Assembly (NCBI GenBank): GCA_009920815.1
Contig: RFZH01000152.1
Coordinates: 1 to 5,658, forward strand
Length of the DNA: 5,658 nucleotides
Direction: 5' to 3'
Source: Paracoccaceae bacterium
GTDB lineage: Bacteria > Pseudomonadota > Alphaproteobacteria > Rhodobacterales > Rhodobacteraceae
Below, piece by piece: positions 1 through 5,658 of this stretch (position 1 is its first letter; each line of letters begins with the position of its first letter). Under the pieces are notes generated by a model. The model saw nothing but the letters and a program-made list of their open reading frames with translations, had not been told where the DNA came from and ran no database searches. A program made the translations under genes and the position numbers.

Positions 1-53
1 CCACGCCGCAAGGCCATGCGAAAAATCATGTTTAATATGCGATCAAGGTTCAT
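1..53 (-). CDS. Start of a small unidentified protein downstream of scpB (partial)
   Basis: Only the first 17 codons lie in the window; the gene runs off the left edge. The visible N-terminus reads MNLDRILNMIFRMALRR: short, basic, and amphipathic or hydrophobic. The start is supported by a strong Shine-Dalgarno stretch (AAGGGGG on the minus strand, bases 59-65) five bases before the ATG. It begins 18 bases after the scpB stop, so it is probably the next gene of the same operon. The N-terminus resembles small uncharacterised proteins that I recall near scpB in Rhodobacterales, but this is memory and not a search. It does not look like the N-terminus of TatA, which follows scpB in some relatives. 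No function can be assigned from so little sequence. Confidence 0.6.
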   Translation of the reverse strand, partial: MNLDRILNMIFRMALRR

Positions 54-58
54 TGCAT

Positions 59-65
59 CCCCCTT
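59..65 (-). promoter_or_regulatory. Ribosome binding site of the partial gene after scpB
   Basis: AAGGGGG on the minus strand ends five bases before the ATG at base 53. It is one of the better Shine-Dalgarno matches in the window and is the main reason for calling a gene at the left edge. Confidence 0.6.
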
Positions 66-71
66 GTATGT

Positions 72-758
72 TTAATCTTCGAACAATTCGCTTTGTCCGT
101 CTATCACCTCGTCATCATCGTCGTCTTGCACAGCGGGTCCCGGAATCGCCCCGGGTGGCAAACGGTTTTCCAACAATCCTGCGGCACGCAATTCTTTGAT
201 CCCCGGCAAATCACGCGCGCTTTCCAATCCGAAGTGATCCAAAAAATTCTGTGTGACGACAAAGGTCACCGGGCGCCCGGGGGTCATGCGACGACGTCCA
301 AATCGGATCCACTCCATTTCGATCAACAAGTCAATCGTGCCGCGCGACACGGTAACACCACGAATTTCTTCGATTTCTGCACGGGTGACGGGCTGATGAT
401 AGGCGATGATGGCCAATGTTTCGATCGCGGCGCGTGACAGTTTGCGGACCTCGACCGTTTCCTTTTGCATCAAAAACCCCAAATCCCCCGCTGTGCGAAT
501 GGCCCAGGCGTCTCCGACTTTGACCACGCTCACACCGCGCCCCTCATAGCGTTTGCGCAAATATACCAACGCTTCGGCCGCATCACAGCCATGCGGCAAA
601 CGATCATTCAGCTCGCGGACTGTGACAGGGTCAGCAGAGGCAAATAAAATCGCTTCGACCATGCGTTCCTGTTCGGCCATCGGCGGGGCATCGAACAGTG
701 TATCCTTGCGCGTTTGTTCAGGGTCACGTTCTTGTGTGATCTCGTTCTCGCTATCCAT
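72..758 (-). CDS. scpB: Segregation and condensation protein B (ScpB)
   Basis: ScpB is the winged-helix (kite-type) subunit of the bacterial SMC-ScpAB condensin. It binds the kleisin ScpA as a dimer and helps compact and segregate the chromosome on the nucleoid. The 228-residue protein carries the family signatures: the N-terminal MVEAILFAS segment (about 33-41), the conserved core LSRAAIETLAIIAYHQPVTR (107-126) continuing into EIEEIRGV, and the GRP-VTF-V-FLDHFGL region (161-178). The tail from about 209 is not conserved and ends in an acidic run (five Asp then Glu, 212-217). I chose the ATG at 758 rather than the GTG one codon earlier, because an AAAGGA site lies six bases before the ATG but only three before the GTG. 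That ATG shares one base with the scpA stop (TGATG), so translation is probably coupled to scpA. Length and motifs look complete. Confidence 0.96.
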   Translation of the reverse strand: MDSENEITQERDPEQTRKDTLFDAPPMAEQERMVEAILFASADPVTVRELNDRLPHGCDAAEALVYLRKRYEGRGVSVVKVGDAWAIRTAGDLGFLMQKETVEVRKLSRAAIETLAIIAYHQPVTRAEIEEIRGVTVSRGTIDLLIEMEWIRFGRRRMTPGRPVTFVVTQNFLDHFGLESARDLPGIKELRAAGLLENRLPPGAIPGPAVQDDDDDEVIDGQSELFED

Positions 759-1552
759 CACTGATCCTTTCGGCGCAATTGTATCGGTGCAAAGGTTTCT
801 GATTGTCTGATCTCAACCTTGCCCGCTTTGACCAATTCAAGAGATGCGGCAAAAGTTGCCGCAGTGGCGGCCCGCCGACGCATTGGATTGGCCGACCAAC
901 CATCAGGCAGATAGATCGACAAATCTGTCCAATCCCCGGCAAAGCCGATCAGCCCGCGCATCCGATCCAAGGCTTGTTCCATCGTGAACACATTTTCACG
1001 ATCCATAACAAAGGGGCGAAATTCATCGCGCGTGCGCAGACGCGAATAGGCCTGCATTAATTCCAGCAGATTGGCGGTATAGCTTACCTTACGGATCTGT
1101 TCCATTTCTTGCGGTATACCGCGACGAAAAAAATCACGCCCCATTTGATCACGCGCCATCAGTTGGGCGGCGGCATCGCGCATCGCCTGCAGCCGTTCCA
1201 ATTGAAACGCCAAATGCGCGGCCAGCTCTTCGCCTGATGGACCCTCTTCGGTGGGATCGGGCGGCAGCAACAGGCGCGATTTCAAAAACGCAAGCCATGC
1301 GGCCATCACCAAATAATCAGCGGCCAATTCAATGCGCAATTGTTTGGCTTTTTCAACAAACGCCAAATATTGCTGGGCCAAATGCAAGATCGAGATTTTC
1401 ATTAAATCGACCTTTTGCGTGCGCGACAATGTCAGCAAAAGGTCAAGCGGCCCCTCGAAGCCATCAACATCGACGATCAACGCCTCGGCTGCAAGCCGTT
1501 CGGATACGGATTGGTTTTCAACCCCGTCCAATAATGATGGTGTGTCAGACAT
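758..1552 (-). CDS. scpA: Segregation and condensation protein A (ScpA, kleisin)
   Basis: ScpA is the kleisin that bridges the heads of the SMC dimer and recruits ScpB, closing the ring that organises the chromosome. The 264-residue protein is full length for the alphaproteobacterial form. The N-terminal SMC-neck-binding region has the hallmark GFEGPLDLLL (31-40), followed by the helical ELAADYLVMAAWLAFLKSRL segment (75-94) and LLLPPDP. The middle linker contains the ScpB-binding region. The C-terminal winged helix shows TAATFAASLELVKAGKVEIR (230-249) and ends in ETFAPIQLR (252-260), as expected for binding the SMC head. The ATG at 1552 has an AAGG site six bases upstream (1559-1562) and lies 12 bases after the nagZ stop. 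The stop codon overlaps the scpB start by one base. Nothing is missing or broken. Confidence 0.96.
   Translation of the reverse strand: MSDTPSLLDGVENQSVSERLAAEALIVDVDGFEGPLDLLLTLSRTQKVDLMKISILHLAQQYLAFVEKAKQLRIELAADYLVMAAWLAFLKSRLLLPPDPTEEGPSGEELAAHLAFQLERLQAMRDAAAQLMARDQMGRDFFRRGIPQEMEQIRKVSYTANLLELMQAYSRLRTRDEFRPFVMDRENVFTMEQALDRMRGLIGFAGDWTDLSIYLPDGWSANPMRRRAATAATFAASLELVKAGKVEIRQSETFAPIQLRRKDQ
765..770 (-). promoter_or_regulatory. Ribosome binding site of scpB, inside the end of scpA
   Basis: AAAGGA on the minus strand lies six bases before the scpB ATG at 758, within the last codons of scpA. This spacing favours the ATG over the overlapping GTG at 761, and the placement supports translational coupling of the two condensin subunits. 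Confidence 0.65.
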
Positions 1553-1564
1553 TGCGCGCCTTGA

Positions 1565-2572
1565 TTATCGTGTCCCGTAAAGCTGCGCAGTCAAGGCGTC
1601 GATGTCAAGTATTGGCTGCGCCAATTCTTGACGCAGTGCCATCAAATCTTGGATTCGTGTGGACGTATGGCCCTGAACACGCCGCAAGACTTTTGCAATG
1701 TCTTCCATTTCATAGGAATCACCACTGCAGTGCAAAACAATATCACATCCCGCCGCCAAAAGCCCTTCGGCCCGTTCTGGCAACGATCCAGGCAGCGCGC
1801 TCATTGAAAGATCATCGCTAAGCAGCAGGCCAGAAAAGCCAAGGGTGTCGCGTAAAAACGATATAACTGTCGGTGAAATCGTCGCGGGATTGCTGTGGTC
1901 CAGCGCTTCAAAGATGATGTGCGCGCTCATTCCAACGGGGGCGTCAGCAAAAGCACCAAAGACGGCAAAGTCGTTTTGCATCAGATACTCAAGCGGTTCT
2001 GCGACGCGTGACAAGCCATGGTGGGTGTCTTTGACGGCCAAACCATGACCTGGCATATGTTTGATAATCGGAACAACGCCACCATGTAGCGTTCCGTTAA
2101 ACGCAGCCCGACCCAGACGTGTGACCTGATCGGCCGTCGTGCCATAACATCTGTTGCGCAAAAAAGGATGCGTAATTTCGCGCGCGATGTCCAAACATGG
2201 GGCGCAATTGACATCTATTCCCAGACCACGCAATTCATGCGCAATCAACGCAAAGCGCGCAAAAAAGACGTCTTCGCCTTTGTCACCCGCTACGATGGCA
2301 TGATCCAAGGGTGGCGACCATTGCCGTACAATGGGCGGGATCAAGCGTTGAACACGCCCGCCCTCTTGATCGATTAAGATTGGCGCATTCCAGCCAACCG
2401 CGTGCCGCAGGTCTTTGCACAAGGCGCGGACTTGTTCACCGGTTTCAATGTTGCGACCAAATAGAATAAAACCCAAAGGTTTCACATCAGCAAAAAACGC
2501 CGCTTCCCAAGCGGTGATTTCTGGCCCAGACACCCCGAAAATTACCGGGTGTGTGATATGTGCGGTGCTCAT
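1565..2572 (-). CDS. nagZ: Beta-N-acetylhexosaminidase NagZ (glycoside hydrolase family 3)
   Basis: NagZ removes the N-acetylglucosamine from GlcNAc-1,6-anhydroMurNAc (with or without the peptide) during cytoplasmic recycling of cell-wall fragments. The 335-residue protein is the usual single-domain TIM-barrel length of Gram-negative NagZ and has no signal peptide. Family motifs are intact: IDQEGGRVQRL (67-77), KHMPGHG (171-177), the catalytic Asp-His loop KDTHHG (181-186, with D182 and H184), and LLLSDDLSMSAL (249-260), whose first Asp, D253, aligns with the nucleophile. An in-frame extension 16 codons upstream to base 2620 exists, but I reject it: it lies inside the preceding SPOR gene and adds a non-family N-terminus. 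The ATG at 2572 overlaps the SPOR gene stop by four bases (ATGA), indicating translational coupling; a separate ribosome site is weak. Products of NagZ induce AmpC beta-lactamase in some bacteria, but nothing here shows that circuit. Confidence 0.95.
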   Translation of the reverse strand: MSTAHITHPVIFGVSGPEITAWEAAFFADVKPLGFILFGRNIETGEQVRALCKDLRHAVGWNAPILIDQEGGRVQRLIPPIVRQWSPPLDHAIVAGDKGEDVFFARFALIAHELRGLGIDVNCAPCLDIAREITHPFLRNRCYGTTADQVTRLGRAAFNGTLHGGVVPIIKHMPGHGLAVKDTHHGLSRVAEPLEYLMQNDFAVFGAFADAPVGMSAHIIFEALDHSNPATISPTVISFLRDTLGFSGLLLSDDLSMSALPGSLPERAEGLLAAGCDIVLHCSGDSYEMEDIAKVLRRVQGHTSTRIQDLMALRQELAQPILDIDALTAQLYGTR

Positions 2573-3492
2573 CTTGCGACCACAGGAATACAGGGCGTTT
2601 TGCTGGTGACCGCTGAACAAAAGCGGCGCGCATCGGTCAGATCAGCAAACCCAGCAGCGCGCAATCGATAAAACACACGTCCGCCACTTTGAGCACGTTC
2701 AATCACTCGGGGACGTTCGGACAACAACGGCGAAAGCGTTGCCGCCAAGCGATCCCATTCCCGTTCGGCAATTTCACTGTCGTCATATGCTCCGAATTGC
2801 ACCAACGCCGTACCTGCCGTGATTTTTGACGGATCAAGGGTCGGATTAGACTGTGCGCTTTGGGATGTTGTCAACGACACGGGTTGCAGATTTGCCACCT
2901 TTGGACGCGCCTTAGGACGCGGAGATGACATGATGCCGGTGGTCATAGACAATGACACGGGCTGAACAACCGCATCATCAAGCGCCATGCGCAGGGCATC
3001 TTCTATATTGCCTTGGACGATATTTTGTGTGTCCGATTGCGGCACGACCTCAGAGAGGGGGGCAATGCCCTGGACCATCGAATTGGCGATCGCGTCAATA
3101 TCGAGGGTGTTGTTCACCGCCTCTTGCGACGCTTTAGCGACCTCTAGATCTTTTACTGGTGCATCTTCGGGCTGTAACGCGGTTGGCGCCGGGGCCAACG
3201 TGACCTCTTCGGTGACGTCGACAACGGGCGCCTCGGGAATTTTGGTGACAGCCAAGTCTATATTTTCAGCGGTCTTGCCACCGGGATCAGTGGGCGCAAT
3301 TCGCATGGGGCCGGTGCGCGCCTCGACCACGGGGATCTGGGTGACATCGCGTGAAATGATCTTGTAGGACCAAAACCCAGCACCGATGAGTAATGCTAAA
3401 CTAATTCCCGCGCCCAATGCATGCGTGACCTTTGAGACACTTTGCGACTCTGACGCGCCCGAAGACGATTGATGAATATACTGCTCTGCCAT
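2569..3492 (-). CDS. Membrane-anchored SPOR-domain protein
   Basis: This 307-residue protein has the layout of FtsN/DedD-like SPOR proteins. It has a short cytoplasmic N-terminus (1-24), one hydrophobic membrane segment (about 25-46, ALGAGISLALLIGAGFW), a long low-complexity periplasmic linker rich in Ala, Pro, Val, Glu and Asp (about 50-220), and a C-terminal SPOR domain (about 226-305, beginning TALVQFGAYDDSEIAEREW). SPOR domains bind denuded glycan strands of septal peptidoglycan, so a role at the division site is likely but inferred. The linker repeats a QPVSL-TT unit at 177-185 and 203-209. The SPOR domain has two cysteines, C292 and C297 region near the C-terminus, that could form a periplasmic disulfide. 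The ATG at 3492 has an AGAGGG site four bases upstream (3497-3502). The gene begins 57 bases after argS and overlaps nagZ by four bases, fitting a shared envelope theme. Sequence outside the SPOR domain is not recognisable, so no symbol is given. Confidence 0.88.
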   Translation of the reverse strand: MAEQYIHQSSSGASESQSVSKVTHALGAGISLALLIGAGFWSYKIISRDVTQIPVVEARTGPMRIAPTDPGGKTAENIDLAVTKIPEAPVVDVTEEVTLAPAPTALQPEDAPVKDLEVAKASQEAVNNTLDIDAIANSMVQGIAPLSEVVPQSDTQNIVQGNIEDALRMALDDAVVQPVSLSMTTGIMSSPRPKARPKVANLQPVSLTTSQSAQSNPTLDPSKITAGTALVQFGAYDDSEIAEREWDRLAATLSPLLSERPRVIERAQSGGRVFYRLRAAGFADLTDARRFCSAVTSKTPCIPVVAR

Positions 3493-3549
3493 TTTGCCCT
3501 CTGGGGTTGATCCCCATTTTTGACTTTTTCAACAGAGCAGCGTTTATTG

Positions 3550-5142
3550 TTAACGCATTTCCTCTGCTGGTTTGACGCCTAGAATAGCAAGACCAGCGGA
3601 AATAACAACACTTACAGCACGTGCAAGCGCGATTTTGCTTTGTGATGTTGCAACATCGCCCTCTTGGATAAAGCGCACTGACGTTTCATCATTGCCTTTG
3701 TTCCAAAGCGCGTGAAAATCAGATGCCAATTCATAGAGGTAGAACGCCACGCGATGCGGTTCGTTTGTCCGCGCTGCGATTTCCACCAAACGGGGCCATT
3801 CTGCAATTTTGCGTGCCACATTCAATTCGGACGTATGCGTCAAATCCAAATTCGCGTCGTTCTTGCGCGTCAGCATCACAAAGCGGGTCACATCCGGCCC
3901 GACCTGATCAACAACATCGCGTAGCGTGACAAAAGTGCCCGCGCGTTTGGACATTTTGAATGGTTCACCATTTTTGAACAGCTTAACCAACTGTGTCAAT
4001 TTGATATCCAAAGGCGTTTTTCCGTCGGAAAGCGCAGACACCGCCGCCTTCATCCGTTTCACATAGCCGCCGTGATCGGCGCCAAACACGTCAATCAACA
4101 AATCATAGCCCCGTTCCACCTTGTCAAAGTGATAGGCAATATCAGGTGCGAAATAGGTCCAAGCGCCGTCTGATTTCATAATCGGGCGGTCGACGTCATC
4201 GCCGTGCTCGGTCGATTTGAACAGGGTTTGTTCGCGGGGTTCCCAATCTTCGGGTGTTTTGCCCTTGGGCGGTTCCAACACACCGCGATAGATCAGACCT
4301 TTACTGCGCAGCGCGTCGATCGCAGCCTCAATCCGACCTGTGCCGTAAAGTGATTTTTCAGAAAAGAAATGATCCATTTTGACGCCCAAAACCGCCAAAT
4401 CTTGGCGGATTAGGTCCATCATCTTTTCGGTGGCAAATTCACGAACTTCGGCCAACCAATCCTGTTCGCCCTTGCCGACATAAGCGTCACCCACTTTTTC
4501 CTTAAGCGCGTGACCTACGTCGATCAGGTATTCACCGGGATAGGTGCCATCGGCGAATTGAACCTCTTGGCCATGCGCCTCAAGATAGCGCAGGTAAACC
4601 GAACGCGCCAACACATCGACCTGTGCGCCCCCGTCGTTGATGTAATATTCACGCGTCACGTCATAGCCTGCATAAGCCAGCAAGCTGGCCAATGCATCGC
4701 CAAAGACCGCGCCACGGGTATGGCCCACATGCAATGGGCCCGTTGGGTTAGCGGACACATATTCCACGTTCACCCGCTTGCCTGCCCCCATATCGGACCG
4801 ACCGTAATCGGTGCCCGCCGCCAAGGTCGCGCCAATCACGCCCTGCCAAACGACGGCGTCCAAACGCATGTTCAAAAACCCGGGGCCAGCCACTTCGGCC
4901 GTGGTGACGCGTGCGTCCGCCACTAAAAGTGCGGCCAGTTTTTCCGCGATATCACGTGGTTTCGCACCCGCGGGTTTGGCCAAAACCATCGCCGCATTTG
5001 TCGCCATATCACCATGCAATGGATCGCGTGGCGGTTCCACCGTAACGTTCGCAAAATCTAGCCCACTGGGCAAATCACCCGCTTGGACCATTTGGTCCAA
5101 TGCTGTTACGACCAGCGCACGAATATCGGAAAACAGGTTCAT
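3550..5142 (-). CDS. argS: Arginyl-tRNA synthetase, apparently with an internal in-frame deletion
   Basis: ArgS is a class I synthetase that charges tRNA-Arg with arginine in the cytoplasm. The 530-residue product has the N-terminal Add-1 tRNA-binding domain (about 1-100, with GDMATNAAMVLAK at 44-56), the catalytic domain with SANPTGPLHVGHTRGAVFGD (130-149; HIGH motif as HVGH, 138-141), YYINDGGAQ (166-174) and the KMSKR loop (396-400), and a C-terminal DALR anticodon-binding part ending AILGVKPAEEMR. Close relatives are about 580 residues as I recall. Here the text jumps from LTRKNDA (424-430) straight to NLDLTHTSELNVARK, skipping the block that normally carries the D-N-P-V-x-Y-x-Q-Y-A-x-x-R segment. 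The frame is kept and both sides look normal. Function is therefore uncertain. I chose the ATG at 5142, with an AAAGGA site eight bases upstream and the family start MNLF; an upstream TTG at 5196 lies in the probable promoter. Probably first gene of the operon. Confidence 0.93.
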   Translation of the reverse strand: MNLFSDIRALVVTALDQMVQAGDLPSGLDFANVTVEPPRDPLHGDMATNAAMVLAKPAGAKPRDIAEKLAALLVADARVTTAEVAGPGFLNMRLDAVVWQGVIGATLAAGTDYGRSDMGAGKRVNVEYVSANPTGPLHVGHTRGAVFGDALASLLAYAGYDVTREYYINDGGAQVDVLARSVYLRYLEAHGQEVQFADGTYPGEYLIDVGHALKEKVGDAYVGKGEQDWLAEVREFATEKMMDLIRQDLAVLGVKMDHFFSEKSLYGTGRIEAAIDALRSKGLIYRGVLEPPKGKTPEDWEPREQTLFKSTEHGDDVDRPIMKSDGAWTYFAPDIAYHFDKVERGYDLLIDVFGADHGGYVKRMKAAVSALSDGKTPLDIKLTQLVKLFKNGEPFKMSKRAGTFVTLRDVVDQVGPDVTRFVMLTRKNDANLDLTHTSELNVARKIAEWPRLVEIAARTNEPHRVAFYLYELASDFHALWNKGNDETSVRFIQEGDVATSQSKIALARAVSVVISAGLAILGVKPAEEMR

Positions 5143-5150
5143 ATCATCTA

Positions 5151-5156
5151 TCCTTT
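5151..5156 (-). promoter_or_regulatory. Ribosome binding site of argS
   Basis: AAAGGA on the minus strand lies eight bases before the ATG at 5142. This fixes the argS start at the family-typical MNLFSDIRAL rather than at an in-frame TTG 54 bases further upstream, which has no comparable site. Confidence 0.65.
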
Positions 5157-5159
5157 GAT

Positions 5160-5191
5160 CTTGGCCCGCTTTTAACACGCTTATAGCCAAG
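5160..5191. repeat. Short inverted repeat around the candidate argS -10 region
   Basis: Arms CTTGGC (5160-5165) and GCCAAG (5186-5191) on the plus strand are perfectly complementary and enclose 20 bases that contain the candidate -10 element. There is no T-run, so it does not look like an intrinsic terminator for the upstream antiporter gene. It could be an operator, or chance, since six-base arms are short. Confidence 0.3.
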
Positions 5192-5196
5192 GTCAA
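5169..5196 (-). promoter_or_regulatory. Candidate sigma-70-type promoter for the argS operon
   Basis: In the 76-base gap between the antiporter gene and argS, the minus strand reads TTGACC (5196-5191), a 16-base spacer, then TAAAAG (5174-5169). The -35 match is good and the -10 match is weak. Transcription would start around 5162, leaving a leader of about 20 bases that includes the Shine-Dalgarno site. A TATAAG hexamer inside the spacer (about 5186-5181) lacks a good -35 at proper distance. This is a by-eye call. Confidence 0.4.
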
Positions 5197-5218
5197 TCCG
5201 CGCGTTTGGGCATTTCCC

Positions 5219-5658
5219 CTAAGAAACCACCGCTTTTTCCCTTGGTTTTGAGAAATGTAACAGCTTTACCCCGGCGGTGACCTTACCGTTGTCGTCCCCG
5301 ACAAAGAACCGTACGCGGCCATTTTCGGAAATCGCACCTAATATCATGGCCTCAGGGCGATCTGCGCAGAACTGCTCATACGTGTAATTCTCACTAAGCG
5401 AGGTCACACGGCACGTCCAACCATCGCGGATTTTATCCTGTAATTCACCGTACCCTCGCCCCTGTGCCACAATGCGCCCGCCCAAAGACGCAGGCAGTGC
5501 ATAGCGCGACCAGCTTTCTTTGTCGCGCGCGGTTTGAAACACATTGGCACGGCCAAATTCGGGACCCCAGTCAGTGGTGACAAGCGTGTTATAAGCGTCG
5601 TTATCCGTCACTGCCAAAAGGAATTGGTAATGGTGCACATCCAAATGGTGTTCAGCTG
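5219..5658 (-). CDS. C-terminal part of a probable NhaP/CPA1-type cation:proton antiporter (partial)
   Basis: The reading frame is open to the right edge, so the start is outside the window; 145 codons plus a TAG stop are visible. The first residues read AEHHLDVHHYQFLLAVTDND, followed by AYNTLV--DWGPEFGRANVFQ. This matches the pattern of the cytoplasmic TrkA-N/RCK-like tail that follows the membrane domain in many NhaP-type Na+(K+)/H+ antiporters of the CPA1 family, where a segment like AEHHLD precedes a nucleotide-binding-type fold and then Phe-Gly-Arg. The visible part is soluble with no membrane segment, as expected for the tail. The in-frame TTG at 5644 is not a real start, since homologous sequence continues upstream of it. 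The full protein would exchange monovalent cations for protons across the inner membrane. Ion specificity cannot be read. The family call is from pattern memory and needs the missing transmembrane part to be firm. Confidence 0.6.
   Translation of the reverse strand, partial: AEHHLDVHHYQFLLAVTDNDAYNTLVTTDWGPEFGRANVFQTARDKESWSRYALPASLGGRIVAQGRGYGELQDKIRDGWTCRVTSLSENYTYEQFCADRPEAMILGAISENGRVRFFVGDDNGKVTAGVKLLHFSKPREKAVVS

Noticed and set aside
751..942. A 63-codon minus-strand frame overlapping scpA
   Set aside because: It is an alternative frame of the scpA C-terminal winged helix, which is conserved in the scpA frame.
1237..1821. A 194-codon plus-strand open frame across the scpA start and the nagZ end
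   Set aside because: It lies antisense to two clearly conserved genes, its product has no recognisable family pattern, and it is rich in residues typical of an antisense shadow.
2573..2620. A 16-residue N-terminal extension of NagZ
   Set aside because: It lies wholly inside the SPOR gene and is not like NagZ; the ATGA overlap at 2569-2572 is the more natural start.
3503..3515. A GGGG/CCCC mini-hairpin with a five-base loop between argS and the SPOR gene
   Set aside because: The stem is only four base pairs, there is no T-run, and it lies next to the ribosome site of the SPOR gene, so it is not a credible terminator; chance is likely.
4510..4926. A 138-codon plus-strand open frame antisense to argS
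   Set aside because: It is the complement of the conserved catalytic domain of argS; no ribosome site or family pattern supports it.
5143..5196. An 18-residue N-terminal extension of ArgS starting at a TTG
   Set aside because: The extension is not family-like, the TTG coincides with the candidate -35 element, and the internal ATG at 5142 has a good ribosome site and the typical MNLF start.
1..5658. Novel defence, mobile-element, CRISPR or structured RNA system
   Set aside because: The window is almost fully covered by housekeeping genes in one direction with short gaps; I found no arrays, terminal repeats, transposase, tRNA-like fold or long untranslated region.

Overview
The window reads as ordinary chromosomal DNA of an alphaproteobacterium, most likely a marine Rhodobacterales (Roseobacter-type) bacterium. 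This rests on how closely ScpA, ScpB, NagZ and ArgS resemble the forms I know from that group, and on the gene order argS - SPOR protein - nagZ - scpA - scpB, which I recall as typical there. Base composition looks moderate rather than very GC-rich. I ran no database search.

Every supported gene is on the minus strand, so transcription runs from the right edge to the left. From right to left there is: the C-terminal part of a probable NhaP/CPA1-type cation:proton antiporter (start outside the window); a 76-base gap with a candidate promoter; argS (arginyl-tRNA synthetase); a membrane-anchored SPOR-domain protein; nagZ (beta-N-acetylhexosaminidase of cell-wall recycling); scpA and scpB (kleisin and winged-helix subunits of the SMC condensin); and the first 17 codons of a small unidentified gene cut by the left edge. 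The five genes from argS to scpB are tightly packed: a 57-base gap, a 4-base ATGA overlap, a 12-base gap, a 1-base TGATG overlap, then 18 bases to the partial gene. This is best read as one operon starting near argS.

The operon joins translation (ArgS), the cell envelope (SPOR protein, NagZ) and chromosome segregation (ScpAB). The SPOR protein probably binds septal peptidoglycan. NagZ recycles its breakdown products in the cytoplasm. ScpAB works with an SMC protein encoded elsewhere.

The most notable feature is in argS. The predicted protein is about 530 residues, against about 580 for close relatives. It seems to lack, in frame, a block of about 50 residues at the start of the anticodon-binding domain, including the near-universal segment around a QYAxxR motif. 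I see no clear novel defence, mobile or RNA system here: no CRISPR, tRNA, rRNA, insertion sequence or long repeat. No stretch over 300 bases lacks a gene.
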